Notes: generated by a model not told the origin, from the sequence alone. Positions 8,767 through 17,647 are shown, counted from the stretch's first letter. The stretch: 42,268 nt of DNA from Desulfobulbus sp. (GCA_012729435.1 JAAYDD010000065.1:1-42268); one strand, 5' to 3'. Numbers and translations are program-made.

Positions 8767-10311
8767 TTAATGCACTCCGACAAACGGTTGCATTTCAACA
8801 TCGCATCGTCCACCCACCCGCACATCCTTCATCACTGACTCCTGCAGACACTGCTCACCCCTGTCTGTGGTCCGGCAGTGTACTTCGTACGGTTTACCAT
8901 CGTTCACCCACGACGGTGTTTTTCGATAGCGACCGATCGTCTGAAACGAACAGCCTTGCGGAAGGCCATAGGGAGTGCATCTGCCCCTGCCCGATGCAAG
9001 GGAAACCCGTCGGCCGTCGACAACAAAACCGGGATAATTATCAACGACCGAGATGACATCTCTGTCAGGCTCTTCCCGAACCATAAAACTGCGGAACAGG
9101 TAGCCACCCGGCACCCTGCGATCAACATGAATCCTGGTGTTGGCAATCAGAGCAAAGTTATTCCCGTTTCTGGCCACTGCTCCTGACATGTATTCGACGC
9201 GATTGTAGGCGGGAAAACATTTCCCCATGGCCGGAGCATGGTAGTAGTGCTTGAGAGCCTTCAGATCCGACAGGCTGCTGCCGGGAAAAAGAGCCGCCAG
9301 ATCCGCGTCGCTCCCGTAAAGAATCCTTTCAATATCTCTGATATTCTGAGCATACATACGTTGCAGCTTCTGGTAATTCTGTGTACCTGGCTGACTGATA
9401 TCAGCAAGGTCGTCACGCAGGAAACAGGAGGTCAGCCCGGAAATCTGCGTCAAGAACTCATCCCAGATATTGTATTGAGAGACTGCGGTCACAACACCCT
9501 GAAAATCTCCAGGCGCTCTGCACCCCTGTCGTTGAAGGCAGTTTTCAAGCCCGCGGTTACGGATGGAAAGGGCAATGATGTTCCGTTCGCACGAACCATA
9601 CGCACTGCAACCACGACCAAGATGCCCTTCAAACAGGGCTGTACGCATGACATAGTCAAGGTGCATGGCCCGTCGCAAAGTGCCGGCCGACCACCTGTCC
9701 TGTTGTTCCAGAATAAAACGATTCCATGCCCGCTGCAGAGCCTGACGGCGTTCAAGTAATTGCAGGTTGGCCTGACTGCATGCGGCTGAGTTATGAAAGG
9801 TCCGGATGATCTGATCCAGTTCACTGCCCCTCCCGTTGTCTGCAGAACGCACAGCCGGTGCGGCCCGCTGTACAGGCGGCGGATCAAAACGTGGCGGTTT
9901 GGCCATTGCATAAAGATTACGGACATCAAGCACGTAACGGATACCCACAGGGCAGTGATGGTTGACAACCATGAGAGATTCCCGGGACTTAAACGCATTC
10001 CTGTACTGTTCTGCCGAGGTCGGCGCAGCTCGCCGGGGGTCGACAGCAACTTCAAACCCCACATAGGGAATCCCCTGTCCATCGGTAAGCGGTGCATCAC
10101 CGTACATCATCAGGCAGGGAATAACTGATGTTCCCTGTGGAAGACTGCCTGCCGGTGTTACCGGGCCCCTCTGCCGGAAGGTCTCGGCATCGTAGTAGGG
10201 AATACTCAGATCACCGTTAAAACGGTACAGCGTCATCAGCGGTGTTGCCGGTATATCAGCCCATGCCACGGCAGCCATAAAAAACGTGAACAGAAGCACC
10301 AGTCTTTTCAT
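8767..10311 (-). CDS. Secreted Cys-rich protein of unknown function
   Basis: A 514-residue product that I do not recognise. The ATG at 10311 is preceded by AAGGAGAG at good spacing, so the in-frame ATG eight codons upstream is rejected. The N-terminus MKRLVLLFTFFMAAVAWA is a clear Sec signal peptide, with cleavage likely after AWA. The mature part has more than a dozen cysteines, several in pairs (GCSAYGSCER, ENCLQRQGCRAP, GRCTPYGLPQGCS), suggesting disulfides in the periplasm or outside. A Pro-rich linker (PPRFDPPPVQRAAPAVRS) divides an N-terminal section of about 150 residues from a helical middle and a C-terminal section rich in beta-type sequence. It stands alone on the minus strand between two plus-strand runs. 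A structural or inhibitor-like role is possible but unsupported. Confidence 0.75.
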   Translation of the reverse strand: MKRLVLLFTFFMAAVAWADIPATPLMTLYRFNGDLSIPYYDAETFRQRGPVTPAGSLPQGTSVIPCLMMYGDAPLTDGQGIPYVGFEVAVDPRRAAPTSAEQYRNAFKSRESLMVVNHHCPVGIRYVLDVRNLYAMAKPPRFDPPPVQRAAPAVRSADNGRGSELDQIIRTFHNSAACSQANLQLLERRQALQRAWNRFILEQQDRWSAGTLRRAMHLDYVMRTALFEGHLGRGCSAYGSCERNIIALSIRNRGLENCLQRQGCRAPGDFQGVVTAVSQYNIWDEFLTQISGLTSCFLRDDLADISQPGTQNYQKLQRMYAQNIRDIERILYGSDADLAALFPGSSLSDLKALKHYYHAPAMGKCFPAYNRVEYMSGAVARNGNNFALIANTRIHVDRRVPGGYLFRSFMVREEPDRDVISVVDNYPGFVVDGRRVSLASGRGRCTPYGLPQGCSFQTIGRYRKTPSWVNDGKPYEVHCRTTDRGEQCLQESVMKDVRVGGRCDVEMQPFVGVH

Positions 10312-10673
10312 CTGTCTCTCCTTGCTGAAAACCACAACAACGCCTTCGCATCGCGGGAGTATTGAGGGATCGAAAATAGTTTAAAAAAAATCCTAAACAA
10401 AGACACCTCAAAGACAACGCTTCACCGGAGGTTGTCTTAAAAGAAGTACTGGTGAATACTACAGTACATGTAAGAATTCCACATCAGGAACCACAGTCTT
10501 CCGTTCTCCGTGACACCGCTTCACAGCCCGGAAAAACCGCCCGAAGAGACCGGCCGGCCAGATTCTGACGGTGATCTGTCAGCAAAGGTGCCAGCCGGCT
10601 CACCTGCTGCGCAAAAAGCCCGTACCTTTCTGATACAGACCTCCCCTTTCCATCATTATCCCTTTATTACATC
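10312..10673. other. Gene-free spacer upstream of the mod promoter
   Basis: About 360 bases without a convincing gene. It should hold the promoter of the minus-strand secreted protein. An 8-bp perfect inverted repeat, AAGACAAC (10411-10418) and GTTGTCTT (10431-10438), is present without a T run. A plus-strand frame from 10510 to 10701 lacks a ribosome site and any recognisable protein character, and overlaps the mod promoter. Confidence 0.5.
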
Positions 10674-10702
10674 TTTACAAAAATACCATTATCAGGCATA
10701 AC
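10674..10702 (+). promoter_or_regulatory. Promoter of modABC
   Basis: TTTACA at 10674-10679 and CATAAC at 10697-10702 are separated by 17 bases. The -10 box runs into the ModE-type palindrome that starts at 10702, so a bound repressor would block RNA polymerase. The leader to modA would be about 265 bases. Confidence 0.5.
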
Positions 10703-10725
10703 GTTATTTTATTGATTGAATAACG
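10702..10725 (+). promoter_or_regulatory. ModE-type operator
   Basis: CGTTATT at 10702-10708 and AATAACG at 10719-10725 form a perfect 7-bp inverted repeat spanning 24 bp. Known ModE sites of proteobacteria have the same half-site (CGTTAT / ATAACG) and the same overall span. It lies 249 bases before modA, overlaps the -10 region, and a modE gene sits at the far end of the cluster, so molybdate-dependent repression is the natural reading. Confidence 0.7.
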
Positions 10726-10887
10726 GTGTATGGAAAGAGCACCTCTGTGAACCGTTGCCAACATATGATGCTGGTCCAGATCAACATCACCTACCATACA
10801 TGGCTCATCTTTCATCAGCCATGCGACACGGCCGGCAAACAGGACGTACCATGATCAATCAGTAACTGTACATTGTTGCCAGCGGCT

Positions 10888-10933
10888 GGAGGTGAAAAGT
10901 CAACCGGTATGTCCGCATACCTCCTGTTTCACC
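10888..10933 (+). promoter_or_regulatory. Structured leader before modA with mutually exclusive pairings
   Basis: GGTGAAA (10891-10897) pairs with TTTCACC (10927-10933) around an inner hairpin GGTATG-TCCG-CATACC (10906-10921). A competing pairing is GGAGGT (10888-10893) with ACCTCC (10919-10924). Both sets are perfect. The element ends 40 bases before modA. It could be a post-transcriptional switch; I cannot match it to the known Moco RNA motif by eye. Confidence 0.4.
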
Positions 10934-10973
10934 CCGGTCAGAACCGCCTTCCCCCCTGCAAAGGAGAGACTCC

Positions 10974-11732
10974 ATGAACCGGCTCCATATTCTGATTGCA
11001 ACGCTTACCCTCACCCTGTTTGCAGCCTTTTCCACCCCCTGTGCGGCCGATGAGATCAGAATCTCCGTACCCGCCAGCATGACCGATGCGGTCAAAGAAA
11101 TCATCACTCAATTCACCGCCTCCGGTCACTCTGTTCAGATTATACCCAACTTCGGGCCTTCCGGCACTCTGGCCAAACAGATCGTCGAGGGTGCACCGGT
11201 TGACCTGTTCATTTCAGCCAACCAGAAATGGATGACCTATCTTCGTGAAGAGCAGAAGATCGAACCGTCCAGTGAAAAGATCATCGCCACCAACACCCTT
11301 GTCTTTGCCGGCACAAAGAATCCGGCTGTCACCAGGTTGACCGATATCACCACACTCAAACAGATTGCCATCGGCAGCCCCAAAAGTGTACCTGCCGGTG
11401 AATACGCGGTCCAGGCCATGGAAAAAGCCGGTATCTACACCCGGTTGGAGCAGGAAAAGAAACTGGTCATGGCCAAAGACGTACGCCAGTCACTGACCTA
11501 TGCAGATCGGGGTGAGACAGGCGGTGCATTTGTCTACAAAACCGATGCCCTGATGGCCGAGCATGCCGTAATTCTCTTCGAGATTCCGCAGGATCTGTAT
11601 GATAAAGTCACCTATCCCTTCGCACTGACCCTGGCGGGCAGCAAGAATGCAGATGCCAAGGCCTTTTACACCTATCTCACCGGCCCGGAAGCACTCAAGG
11701 TATTTCTGAAGTATGGATTCAGTGCTCCGTAA
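10974..11732 (+). CDS. modA: Molybdate ABC transporter, periplasmic binding protein
   Basis: A 252-residue periplasmic protein that captures molybdate (or tungstate) for import. Residues 1-25 are a signal peptide ending PCAADE. The mature protein starts ISVPASMTDAVKEI, a ModA hallmark in which Ser residues contact the oxyanion; NFGPSGTLAKQI (about 59-70), DLFISANQKWMTYL (about 77-90) and the later TGGAFVYKTDAL segment complete the binding cleft. A strong AAAGGAGAG site precedes the ATG. It leads modABC, with 23 bases to modB. The upstream operator and leader point to control by molybdenum supply. Confidence 0.95.
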   Translation: MNRLHILIATLTLTLFAAFSTPCAADEIRISVPASMTDAVKEIITQFTASGHSVQIIPNFGPSGTLAKQIVEGAPVDLFISANQKWMTYLREEQKIEPSSEKIIATNTLVFAGTKNPAVTRLTDITTLKQIAIGSPKSVPAGEYAVQAMEKAGIYTRLEQEKKLVMAKDVRQSLTYADRGETGGAFVYKTDALMAEHAVILFEIPQDLYDKVTYPFALTLAGSKNADAKAFYTYLTGPEALKVFLKYGFSAP

Positions 11733-11755
11733 CAACGGACGAACTGCAGGAAATC

Positions 11756-12436
11756 ATGCCCTTTTTACAACCTTCGGATCTGGATGCGATCCGGCTGTCT
11801 TTTCAGGTCGCCTGTGCCGCCACTGTGGTCTCAACGCCGCTCGGCATCGGTGTTGCCTATGTCCTTGTCTATACCCGGATACCGGGGAAATCCCTGATCG
11901 AAGGACTAACCAATCTGCCCCTGGTCCTGCCGCCGGTGGTTGTCGGATATCTGCTCCTGCTGCTGTTCGGCCGCCGCGGCTGGATCGGCTCCTGGCTTAT
12001 GGAACACAACATTCAGGTCATTTTCACTCTCACCGGAGCCATTATCGCCTCATCAGTGGTCGGTTTCCCTCTGCTGGTTCGATCAATCCGACTCGGCATG
12101 GAAACCATTGACCCTGCCTACCGGATGGCGGCCCGCACCCTGGGATCCGGCCCTTGGGATACCTTTTTTACCGTTACCCTGCCCCTCTCCGGCAAGGCTG
12201 TCTTTGTCGGCATGACCCTGATGTTTGCCCGCAGTCTTGGGGAGTTCGGTGCCACCATCATCCTGGCCGGCAATATTCCCGGTATCACTCAGACCATTCC
12301 TCTGGCTATTTACGAGTACACCGGTACACCCGGAGGCGACCGCATGGCACTGTCGTTATGTCTCGTGTCAATCCTTCTGTCGTACGTCGTCCTGTTGATC
12401 AGCGGGGCAGCCTCCCGATCGCTGGACAGAAGATGA
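11756..12436 (+). CDS. modB: Molybdate ABC transporter permease
   Basis: A 226-residue inner-membrane permease with about five or six transmembrane helices. The ABC-interacting EAA loop is visible as AARTLGSGPWDTFFTVTLPLSG (from about residue 127), and the C-terminal helix holds the usual FGATIILAGNIPG segment that lines the path. It passes molybdate from ModA through the membrane, driven by ModC. Its stop codon TGA at 12434-12436 overlaps the modC start (ATGA), implying coupled translation. Confidence 0.95.
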   Translation: MPFLQPSDLDAIRLSFQVACAATVVSTPLGIGVAYVLVYTRIPGKSLIEGLTNLPLVLPPVVVGYLLLLLFGRRGWIGSWLMEHNIQVIFTLTGAIIASSVVGFPLLVRSIRLGMETIDPAYRMAARTLGSGPWDTFFTVTLPLSGKAVFVGMTLMFARSLGEFGATIILAGNIPGITQTIPLAIYEYTGTPGGDRMALSLCLVSILLSYVVLLISGAASRSLDRR

Positions 12437-13491
12437 TGCAGCTGGCGGTCTCTGTCCACAAACAGCTGGGTGCCTTCAACCTGACCGCTGATTTCACGGT
12501 CACCGGGCAACGCATTGGTTTATTCGGTCCATCGGGCAGCGGGAAATCCACCCTCATGCATCTGCTGGCCGGCCTGCTCAAGCCGGATCGCGGCACTCTC
12601 CGTTTAGATCAGACGCCCCTGTTTGACAGTGCAAACCGGATCAATCTGGCACCTGAAGCACGAAGAATCGGGGTTGTCTTTCAGCATAATCATCTGTTCC
12701 CCCACATGAGTGTACGCCGCAACCTGCTCTACGGATGGAAGCGCACCCCCGTGCACGAACGACATATCGATCCGGAAGCAATCATTGAAGTGCTCCAGCT
12801 CGGCAAACTCCTCGATCGCGGAGTGAACCTCCTCTCCGGCGGTGAACGGCAGCGGGTCGCCCTGGCCCGGACCGTTCTCACCTGTCCACGGCTGATCCTC
12901 ATGGATGAGCCGCTCACCGGTCTGGATGAGGAGTTGAAATTTCAGATTATCTCTTACCTCAACTCTGTTTTTTCCCGGTTTGAAATTCCTCTCTTGTTCA
13001 TCAGCCATTCCCTGATGGAGATACGGTTAATGACGGAACAGATTCTGATCGCCGAGCAGGGAGTAATCAAACGGCGGATGGCCACTGAAGAGTTGGCCCG
13101 GTCGATCTGGAGCACACCAGGGCAGAGCTACGTAAACCTTCTTCATCTTGGCCGACCGCAGCCACTCGGTGATCTCTGGAGCTATCAGTGGGGAGATATC
13201 CGGCTGATACTGACCGAATACGGAGCAAACAACGAAAACATCTTTGAACTGGATGCCCGCGAGATCGTCCTCTTCAAACACCACCCTGAGGCCACCAGCG
13301 CCCGTAATGTACTGCCCTGTACGGTACGTAACCTCTTTACCGCGGGCAATCGGGTACGTGTGGAGCTTCAGTGCGGATCAAACACGTTAACCGTGCAGAT
13401 AGTGCCTGAGTCAAAGCGGGAACTGGAACTTGCACCCGGCAAAGAGGTCGTGGCAGTGATCAAAGCCTCGGCATTCAAAAAGGTACTGTAA
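12433..13491 (+). CDS. modC: Molybdate ABC transporter ATPase with TOBE domain
   Basis: A 352-residue ATPase. Walker A GPSGSGKST lies near residues 31-39, the Q-loop in VVFQHNHLFPHM, the signature LSGGERQRVALAR near 133-145 and Walker B LILMDEPLTGLDEE near 153-166, followed by the switch His in FISHS. The C-terminal 65 residues (NVLPCTVRNLF to the end) are a TOBE/Mop-type oxyanion domain, which in ModC binds molybdate and adjusts transport. The open frame extends upstream of this start into modB, but the ATGATG at 12433 overlapping the modB stop is the proper start, and the protein alignment begins there. Confidence 0.95.
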   Translation: MMQLAVSVHKQLGAFNLTADFTVTGQRIGLFGPSGSGKSTLMHLLAGLLKPDRGTLRLDQTPLFDSANRINLAPEARRIGVVFQHNHLFPHMSVRRNLLYGWKRTPVHERHIDPEAIIEVLQLGKLLDRGVNLLSGGERQRVALARTVLTCPRLILMDEPLTGLDEELKFQIISYLNSVFSRFEIPLLFISHSLMEIRLMTEQILIAEQGVIKRRMATEELARSIWSTPGQSYVNLLHLGRPQPLGDLWSYQWGDIRLILTEYGANNENIFELDAREIVLFKHHPEATSARNVLPCTVRNLFTAGNRVRVELQCGSNTLTVQIVPESKRELELAPGKEVVAVIKASAFKKVL

Positions 13492-13566
13492 AAGGGATCT
13501 GTCACTGCTGCCCTGATAGAACAGGGAGGAGCATCGATACGATGGAAAAATGCCCGGGCGCAACCT

Positions 13567-13947
13567 TCACAGATGTTCTTTTTCAACCCACTCCTGAAAT
13601 CGCGCCACCAGAGCAAAGAAATCGTGAACAGCCTGTCTGCCGGCATCAGTCAGCCAGGCACCACCTCCGCGCCGGCCACCGGCCTGCTTCTCAACGAGCG
13701 GTTCCGGGGCCAGTGCGTTCATGTCCTCAACCAGTCGCCATGCATGACTGAAACTCATCTGCATGGACTTGGCAGCACCGGAAACCGACCCATACTCGTC
13801 AATCCGCTGAAGAAGGACAATGCGGCCCCAGGAAAGATAGGTACGACCTTCGACCTCTATCCATAAACGACCCTTGACCTGTACACCTTTTCTGACCTGA
13901 CTGGAAGCCAGTGCGTTCTGCTCATTTTTTTGTCGAACCCTGGGCAT
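13567..13947 (-). CDS. modE: ModE-type molybdenum regulator, DNA-binding domain only
   Basis: A 126-residue LysR-like winged helix-turn-helix protein of the ModE N-terminal family. After a basic N-terminus, GRLWIEVEGRTYLSWGRIVL leads into the helix-turn-helix GSVSGAAKSMQMSFSHAWRL (about 54-73), and the wing holds the family GGRRGGGAWLTDAGRQ motif. E. coli ModE has two further molybdate-binding Mop domains; these are absent, so the protein either senses through a partner (the ModC TOBE domain or a separate Mop protein) or binds constitutively. It is convergent with modABC, 75 bases beyond modC. The palindrome at 10702-10725 is its likely target. Confidence 0.9.
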   Translation of the reverse strand: MPRVRQKNEQNALASSQVRKGVQVKGRLWIEVEGRTYLSWGRIVLLQRIDEYGSVSGAAKSMQMSFSHAWRLVEDMNALAPEPLVEKQAGGRRGGGAWLTDAGRQAVHDFFALVARFQEWVEKEHL

Positions 13948-14112
13948 GATCCCCCCGTGGCAGTAAGTTCACCGCCTTATGCGGCGAAAAACACAAGACG
14001 GACCAGAAGACAATACCGGAGATCAGCCGGTTAGGCAATTGCTCTGTCAGTCGCTGAAAGCGGGCCGGTCACGATCTCTGCCGGAAGCATCTTCATCACT
14101 GCAGAAAGACGA

Positions 14113-15321
14113 TTACTTCGCGGTCAGATCGGCGATTTCACGGGCAATGGCCAGCTCTTCGTTCGTGGGAATGACAAATATCCTCACAGTGCTGTCAGTA
14201 TGACTGATGCACCGGGCCTGTCGAGAATGTTCGCTATTTTTTTCCGGGTCGAGCCGGATACCGAACATATCCAACCCTTTGAGAGATTCCGCCCGGACAA
14301 CAGCGTCGTTCTCGCCGATACCGGCTGTGAACACGATGGCGTCAACCCGACCCAGCACTGCCATATAGGCACCGATATACTTGCGATTACGGTATGTCTG
14401 CACCTCCAGCGCCAGCTTTGCCCGTTCATCGCCCCCTGCCGCTGCAGCATGGATATCACGCATATCGTTCATGCCGCACAACCCTTTGAGACCGGATTCC
14501 TTATTAAGGAGGTTATCAATCTCCTCAAGCTCCATACCCACATTCTGCTTGAGAAACAGATGCAGAGCCGGATCAACGTCACCCGAACGCGTTCCCATAA
14601 CCAGACCTTCCAAAGGTGTCATGCCGAGTGAAGTGTCTACACTGCAGCCATTTTCTATGGCAGTCATGGAGCAGCCGTTGCCAAGGTGGACTGTGATCAG
14701 ATTGCATGCGACCAGCGGCTTTCCGAGAAACCGGGCGCATTCTCCGGCCACGAACCGGTGGGAAGTACCGTGAAATCCATACTTCCGCACCCGGTACCGC
14801 TCGTACAGCTCATGGGGGACAGCATAGAGGTAGGCACGCCGGGGCATGGTCTGATGAAAGGCGGTATCAAACACCGCCACCTGAGGAACATTCGGAAACA
14901 TCTCCCTGGCAACCCGGATACCATCCAGGTTGGCCGGATTATGGAGCGGGGCCAGGGGAATATTCTTTTCAAGCACATTGATCACTTCCGGTGTGATCAA
15001 CGTCGAATGAAGGAACTGTTCACCACCATGGACCACCCGATGCCCGACAGCGGTGATCTCGGAGGTATCAGAGATGACCCCTTTCTCACCGTCGGTCAAG
15101 GCTGCGATGACCAGCATCATCCCATTTGCATGATCAGCAATCGGCTGTTCGATAACCGTGGTCAGTTCCCTGTCACTGCCGGGGAAGGCGATATTCTTCA
15201 GGCGACCGGCGGCTTCGCCTATCCGTTCCACCAGACCGGTGGCCAGTACTGTCTCGGTGGTCATCTCAATGACCTGATACTTGATCGAAGAGCTGCCTGA
15301 ATTGATGATTAAGTATTTCAT
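14113..15321 (-). CDS. ackA: Acetate kinase
   Basis: A 402-residue cytoplasmic kinase that makes ATP and acetate from acetyl phosphate. The ASKHA-fold signature LIINSGSSSIKYQV starts at residue 4, and FDTAFHQTMP (about 149-158), the catalytic HLGNGCSMTAI region (about 210-220) and VFTAGIGENDAVVR near 330 are typical. It follows pta by ten bases on the same strand and shares its transcript. In lactate-oxidising sulfate reducers this pair recovers the ATP needed to activate sulfate. Confidence 0.97.
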   Translation of the reverse strand: MKYLIINSGSSSIKYQVIEMTTETVLATGLVERIGEAAGRLKNIAFPGSDRELTTVIEQPIADHANGMMLVIAALTDGEKGVISDTSEITAVGHRVVHGGEQFLHSTLITPEVINVLEKNIPLAPLHNPANLDGIRVAREMFPNVPQVAVFDTAFHQTMPRRAYLYAVPHELYERYRVRKYGFHGTSHRFVAGECARFLGKPLVACNLITVHLGNGCSMTAIENGCSVDTSLGMTPLEGLVMGTRSGDVDPALHLFLKQNVGMELEEIDNLLNKESGLKGLCGMNDMRDIHAAAAGGDERAKLALEVQTYRNRKYIGAYMAVLGRVDAIVFTAGIGENDAVVRAESLKGLDMFGIRLDPEKNSEHSRQARCISHTDSTVRIFVIPTNEELAIAREIADLTAK

Positions 15322-15331
15322 GGCTTTTATA

Positions 15332-17449
15332 TCACTGGTGTTTGCCCACCTGGGCCTGGATAGCGGTCAGGGCAACAGTATGTACGATGTCCTGCACAGT
15401 ACAGCCACGGGAGAGATCATTGACCGGCCTGTTCAGTCCTTGCAGAACAGGTCCCATGGCAACGGCATTGGCGGCTCGCTGCACTGCCTTATAGGTGTTA
15501 TTGCCGGTGTTCAGGTCTGGAAAAATAAAAACTGTCGCTCGCCCGGCGACCTTTGAATCCGGCGATTTCAAAGCAGCCACCTCCGGATCAAAGGCAGCAT
15601 CATATTGCAGCGGTCCCTCCAATGGAAAGTCAAGGCCGCGTTCGGCCATCATCTGCTTGGCAATGGCTGTGGCCTCCACCACCTTGTCCACATCCTGGCC
15701 GGATCCGGAAAGCCCGGTTGAATAGCTCAAGAGCGCGACCCGCGGTTCAATACCGTAGATATGGGCTGTTTCCGCCGAGCTGAGTGCAATCTCAGCCAGC
15801 TGCCGGGCATCGGGATTAGGGACAACGGCACAGTCGCCAAAGGCCAGTACCTTTGTCTGCAAGCACATGATAAAAATAGAAGAGACAACCGATACTCCGG
15901 GTTTGGTCTTGATAAACTCAAAGGCCGGCCGGATGGTCTGGGCTGTGGTTGTGATCGAACCGGCAACCATACCGTCAGCCAGCCCCTTGTGAACCATCAT
16001 GGTACCGAAGTAGGTCGGATCGGACATGCGGTCGCGGGCAACATCCATCACTATGCCGCGGTGCTTGCGAATATCGAAATAGCTCTGCACAAACTCATCG
16101 TAGTATGGCGACTTGACCGGATCGATGATCCTGGCGCCGTCAATATTGAGACTGAGAATGGAGGCCTTGGTCCGGATCTCATCCTCAGGTCCCAACAGGG
16201 TGATATCTGCAATGCCGCGGGTTAAAATCATGTCCGTGGCTGTCAGAATCCGCTCTCCCAACCCTTCAGGCAAGACGATATGCTGCCGGTGCAATGCCGC
16301 CTTCTCCACCAAGGAGTACTCAAACATCCGGGGGGTGATCTTAACAGAACGTTTCTCCACCACGCGTTTTGTCAGTTCAGAAGTATTCACATACTTGCCA
16401 AACAACCCGAGCGCCATGCTGATACGCTTCGTATCAGCGGGTTCGATACGTCCGTACAGTTCGTTGACACTCTGCACTGTATCGTAAGTGTGCGACTCAA
16501 CGAACAGGACCGGTACCGGTATACCTGCCCATCCCTGGATCAGCCGCTGTACACTCGGACTCAGGCCGATACCGCCGGTGATCAGGATTCCGGAAATATT
16601 CGGATAGGCTGAGGATATCCGGCTGGCAAGACTGGCAATGATAATATCGGAGCGATCACCCGGGGTGATGATCAGGCTGCCCTCCTTGAGGTAGGAGAGG
16701 AAGTTGCTGATCTGCATGGCGGCAACGAGGTAATTATCCACCAGATTGAGCATGCTGGGTTTCCCATAAAGCACCTCAGCCCCCAGCCAGCGCTTGACAT
16801 CATCAATGGTTGGTGAACCGAGAGCCCGATTTTCCGGGATGACATACAATGGATAAGGCCGCCCGAACTGTTCCCGGCACTTGGCATTGGTTGCCGTATC
16901 CCGGAGAAAGGTTTCCGGTGCGCGGTTGATGATGCAGCCGGTGATCTCCACACCCTTTTCTTCCAGGGTGTCAATGGTGATCGCCGTATGGGTACAGATC
17001 TCTTCTGTCGTCTTGTCCCGGCCCGAGAAAATCAGCAACATCGGCGCACCGATGGTCAGCGCAATGTTGGCGTTGAGATCAAGCTCAAATCCGGGCTCCT
17101 TGCCGTGGAAATCTGTTCCCTCGCAGAGAACGAAGTCATACTTCGAAGCAAGCTGATGATACTTTTTCAGTATATTCTCATAGAGGATCTCTTCCTGCCC
17201 GGAGGAGATCAGCTGCCGTGCCTGACTTAACGTGTAGGCATGCATGTCATTGTACTCGATATCGAGCTTGAAATACTTCAGCATCAGGTTGAGATCATGA
17301 TCGGTACGCCCAAAAACGTGGTCATGGATAATAGGACGGAAAAAAGCGACGCGGCCGATCTCTTTCAGGATCATCTGCATAACCCCCAGAATAATGGCCG
17401 ACTTGCCGCTTCGTTCCTCCACAGCGGTCACATAGAGATTGTTTGCCAT
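15332..17449 (-). CDS. pta: Phosphate acetyltransferase, long form
   Basis: A 705-residue enzyme converting acetyl-CoA and phosphate to acetyl phosphate. It is the long three-domain type: a P-loop, dethiobiotin-synthase-like N-terminus (EERSGKSAIILG at about 11-22), a DRTGG domain (about 220-330) and the catalytic PTA domain from about 385 to the end (VVLPEG-like IVLPEGLGERIL, then VVPNPDARQLAEIAL and the ALLSYSTGLSGSG loop). GAGGTGG lies before the ATG. It precedes ackA by ten bases and lies downstream of lldEF on the same strand, so acetyl-CoA from lactate oxidation is its expected substrate. Confidence 0.97.
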   Translation of the reverse strand: MANNLYVTAVEERSGKSAIILGVMQMILKEIGRVAFFRPIIHDHVFGRTDHDLNLMLKYFKLDIEYNDMHAYTLSQARQLISSGQEEILYENILKKYHQLASKYDFVLCEGTDFHGKEPGFELDLNANIALTIGAPMLLIFSGRDKTTEEICTHTAITIDTLEEKGVEITGCIINRAPETFLRDTATNAKCREQFGRPYPLYVIPENRALGSPTIDDVKRWLGAEVLYGKPSMLNLVDNYLVAAMQISNFLSYLKEGSLIITPGDRSDIIIASLASRISSAYPNISGILITGGIGLSPSVQRLIQGWAGIPVPVLFVESHTYDTVQSVNELYGRIEPADTKRISMALGLFGKYVNTSELTKRVVEKRSVKITPRMFEYSLVEKAALHRQHIVLPEGLGERILTATDMILTRGIADITLLGPEDEIRTKASILSLNIDGARIIDPVKSPYYDEFVQSYFDIRKHRGIVMDVARDRMSDPTYFGTMMVHKGLADGMVAGSITTTAQTIRPAFEFIKTKPGVSVVSSIFIMCLQTKVLAFGDCAVVPNPDARQLAEIALSSAETAHIYGIEPRVALLSYSTGLSGSGQDVDKVVEATAIAKQMMAERGLDFPLEGPLQYDAAFDPEVAALKSPDSKVAGRATVFIFPDLNTGNNTYKAVQRAANAVAMGPVLQGLNRPVNDLSRGCTVQDIVHTVALTAIQAQVGKHQ

Positions 17450-17504
17450 GAGACAACCACCTCACCTTCCCGCTCAGCGCGGGTTTGAAAGTACAGGGAA
17501 AGCA

Positions 17505-17552
17505 AAAACAGCCGCGATCGGATCGGCGGCCGGTACAGTCGACGGCTGTTTT
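17505..17552 (-). terminator. Terminator-like hairpin between lldEF and pta
   Basis: AAAACAGCCG and CGGCTGTTTT (17505-17514 and 17543-17552) form a perfect 10-bp inverted repeat with a GC-rich 28-base interior that can itself pair. Read on the minus strand it ends in five T. It would separate lldEF from pta-ackA or reduce read-through. A possible pta promoter lies just upstream of it, so it might instead form the 5' end of the pta transcript. Confidence 0.55.
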
Positions 17553-17566
17553 CCGGTCTTACCCAA

Positions 17567-17594
17567 TGTATACCTCTTTCCAATTTCTATCCAA
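17567..17594 (-). promoter_or_regulatory. Possible pta-ackA promoter
   Basis: On the minus strand TTGGAT (17594-17589) and TATACA (17572-17567) are 16 bases apart, in the spacer between lldEF and pta. The hairpin at 17505-17552 would fall at the start of such a transcript, which is unusual, so I hold this loosely. Confidence 0.35.
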
Positions 17595-17647
17595 TCAAAT
17601 CACCGGCGGCATGGAACACCCTCTGCTGTCGGGTCGATTGCCAACAA

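Noticed and set aside
10510-10701. A 63-residue plus frame upstream of modABC
   Set aside because: No ribosome site, low-complexity Pro/Ser composition, and overlap with the mod promoter.
12154-12432. N-terminal extension of modC
   Set aside because: This part lies inside modB in another frame; the ATGATG overlapping the modB stop gives the proper ModC N-terminus.
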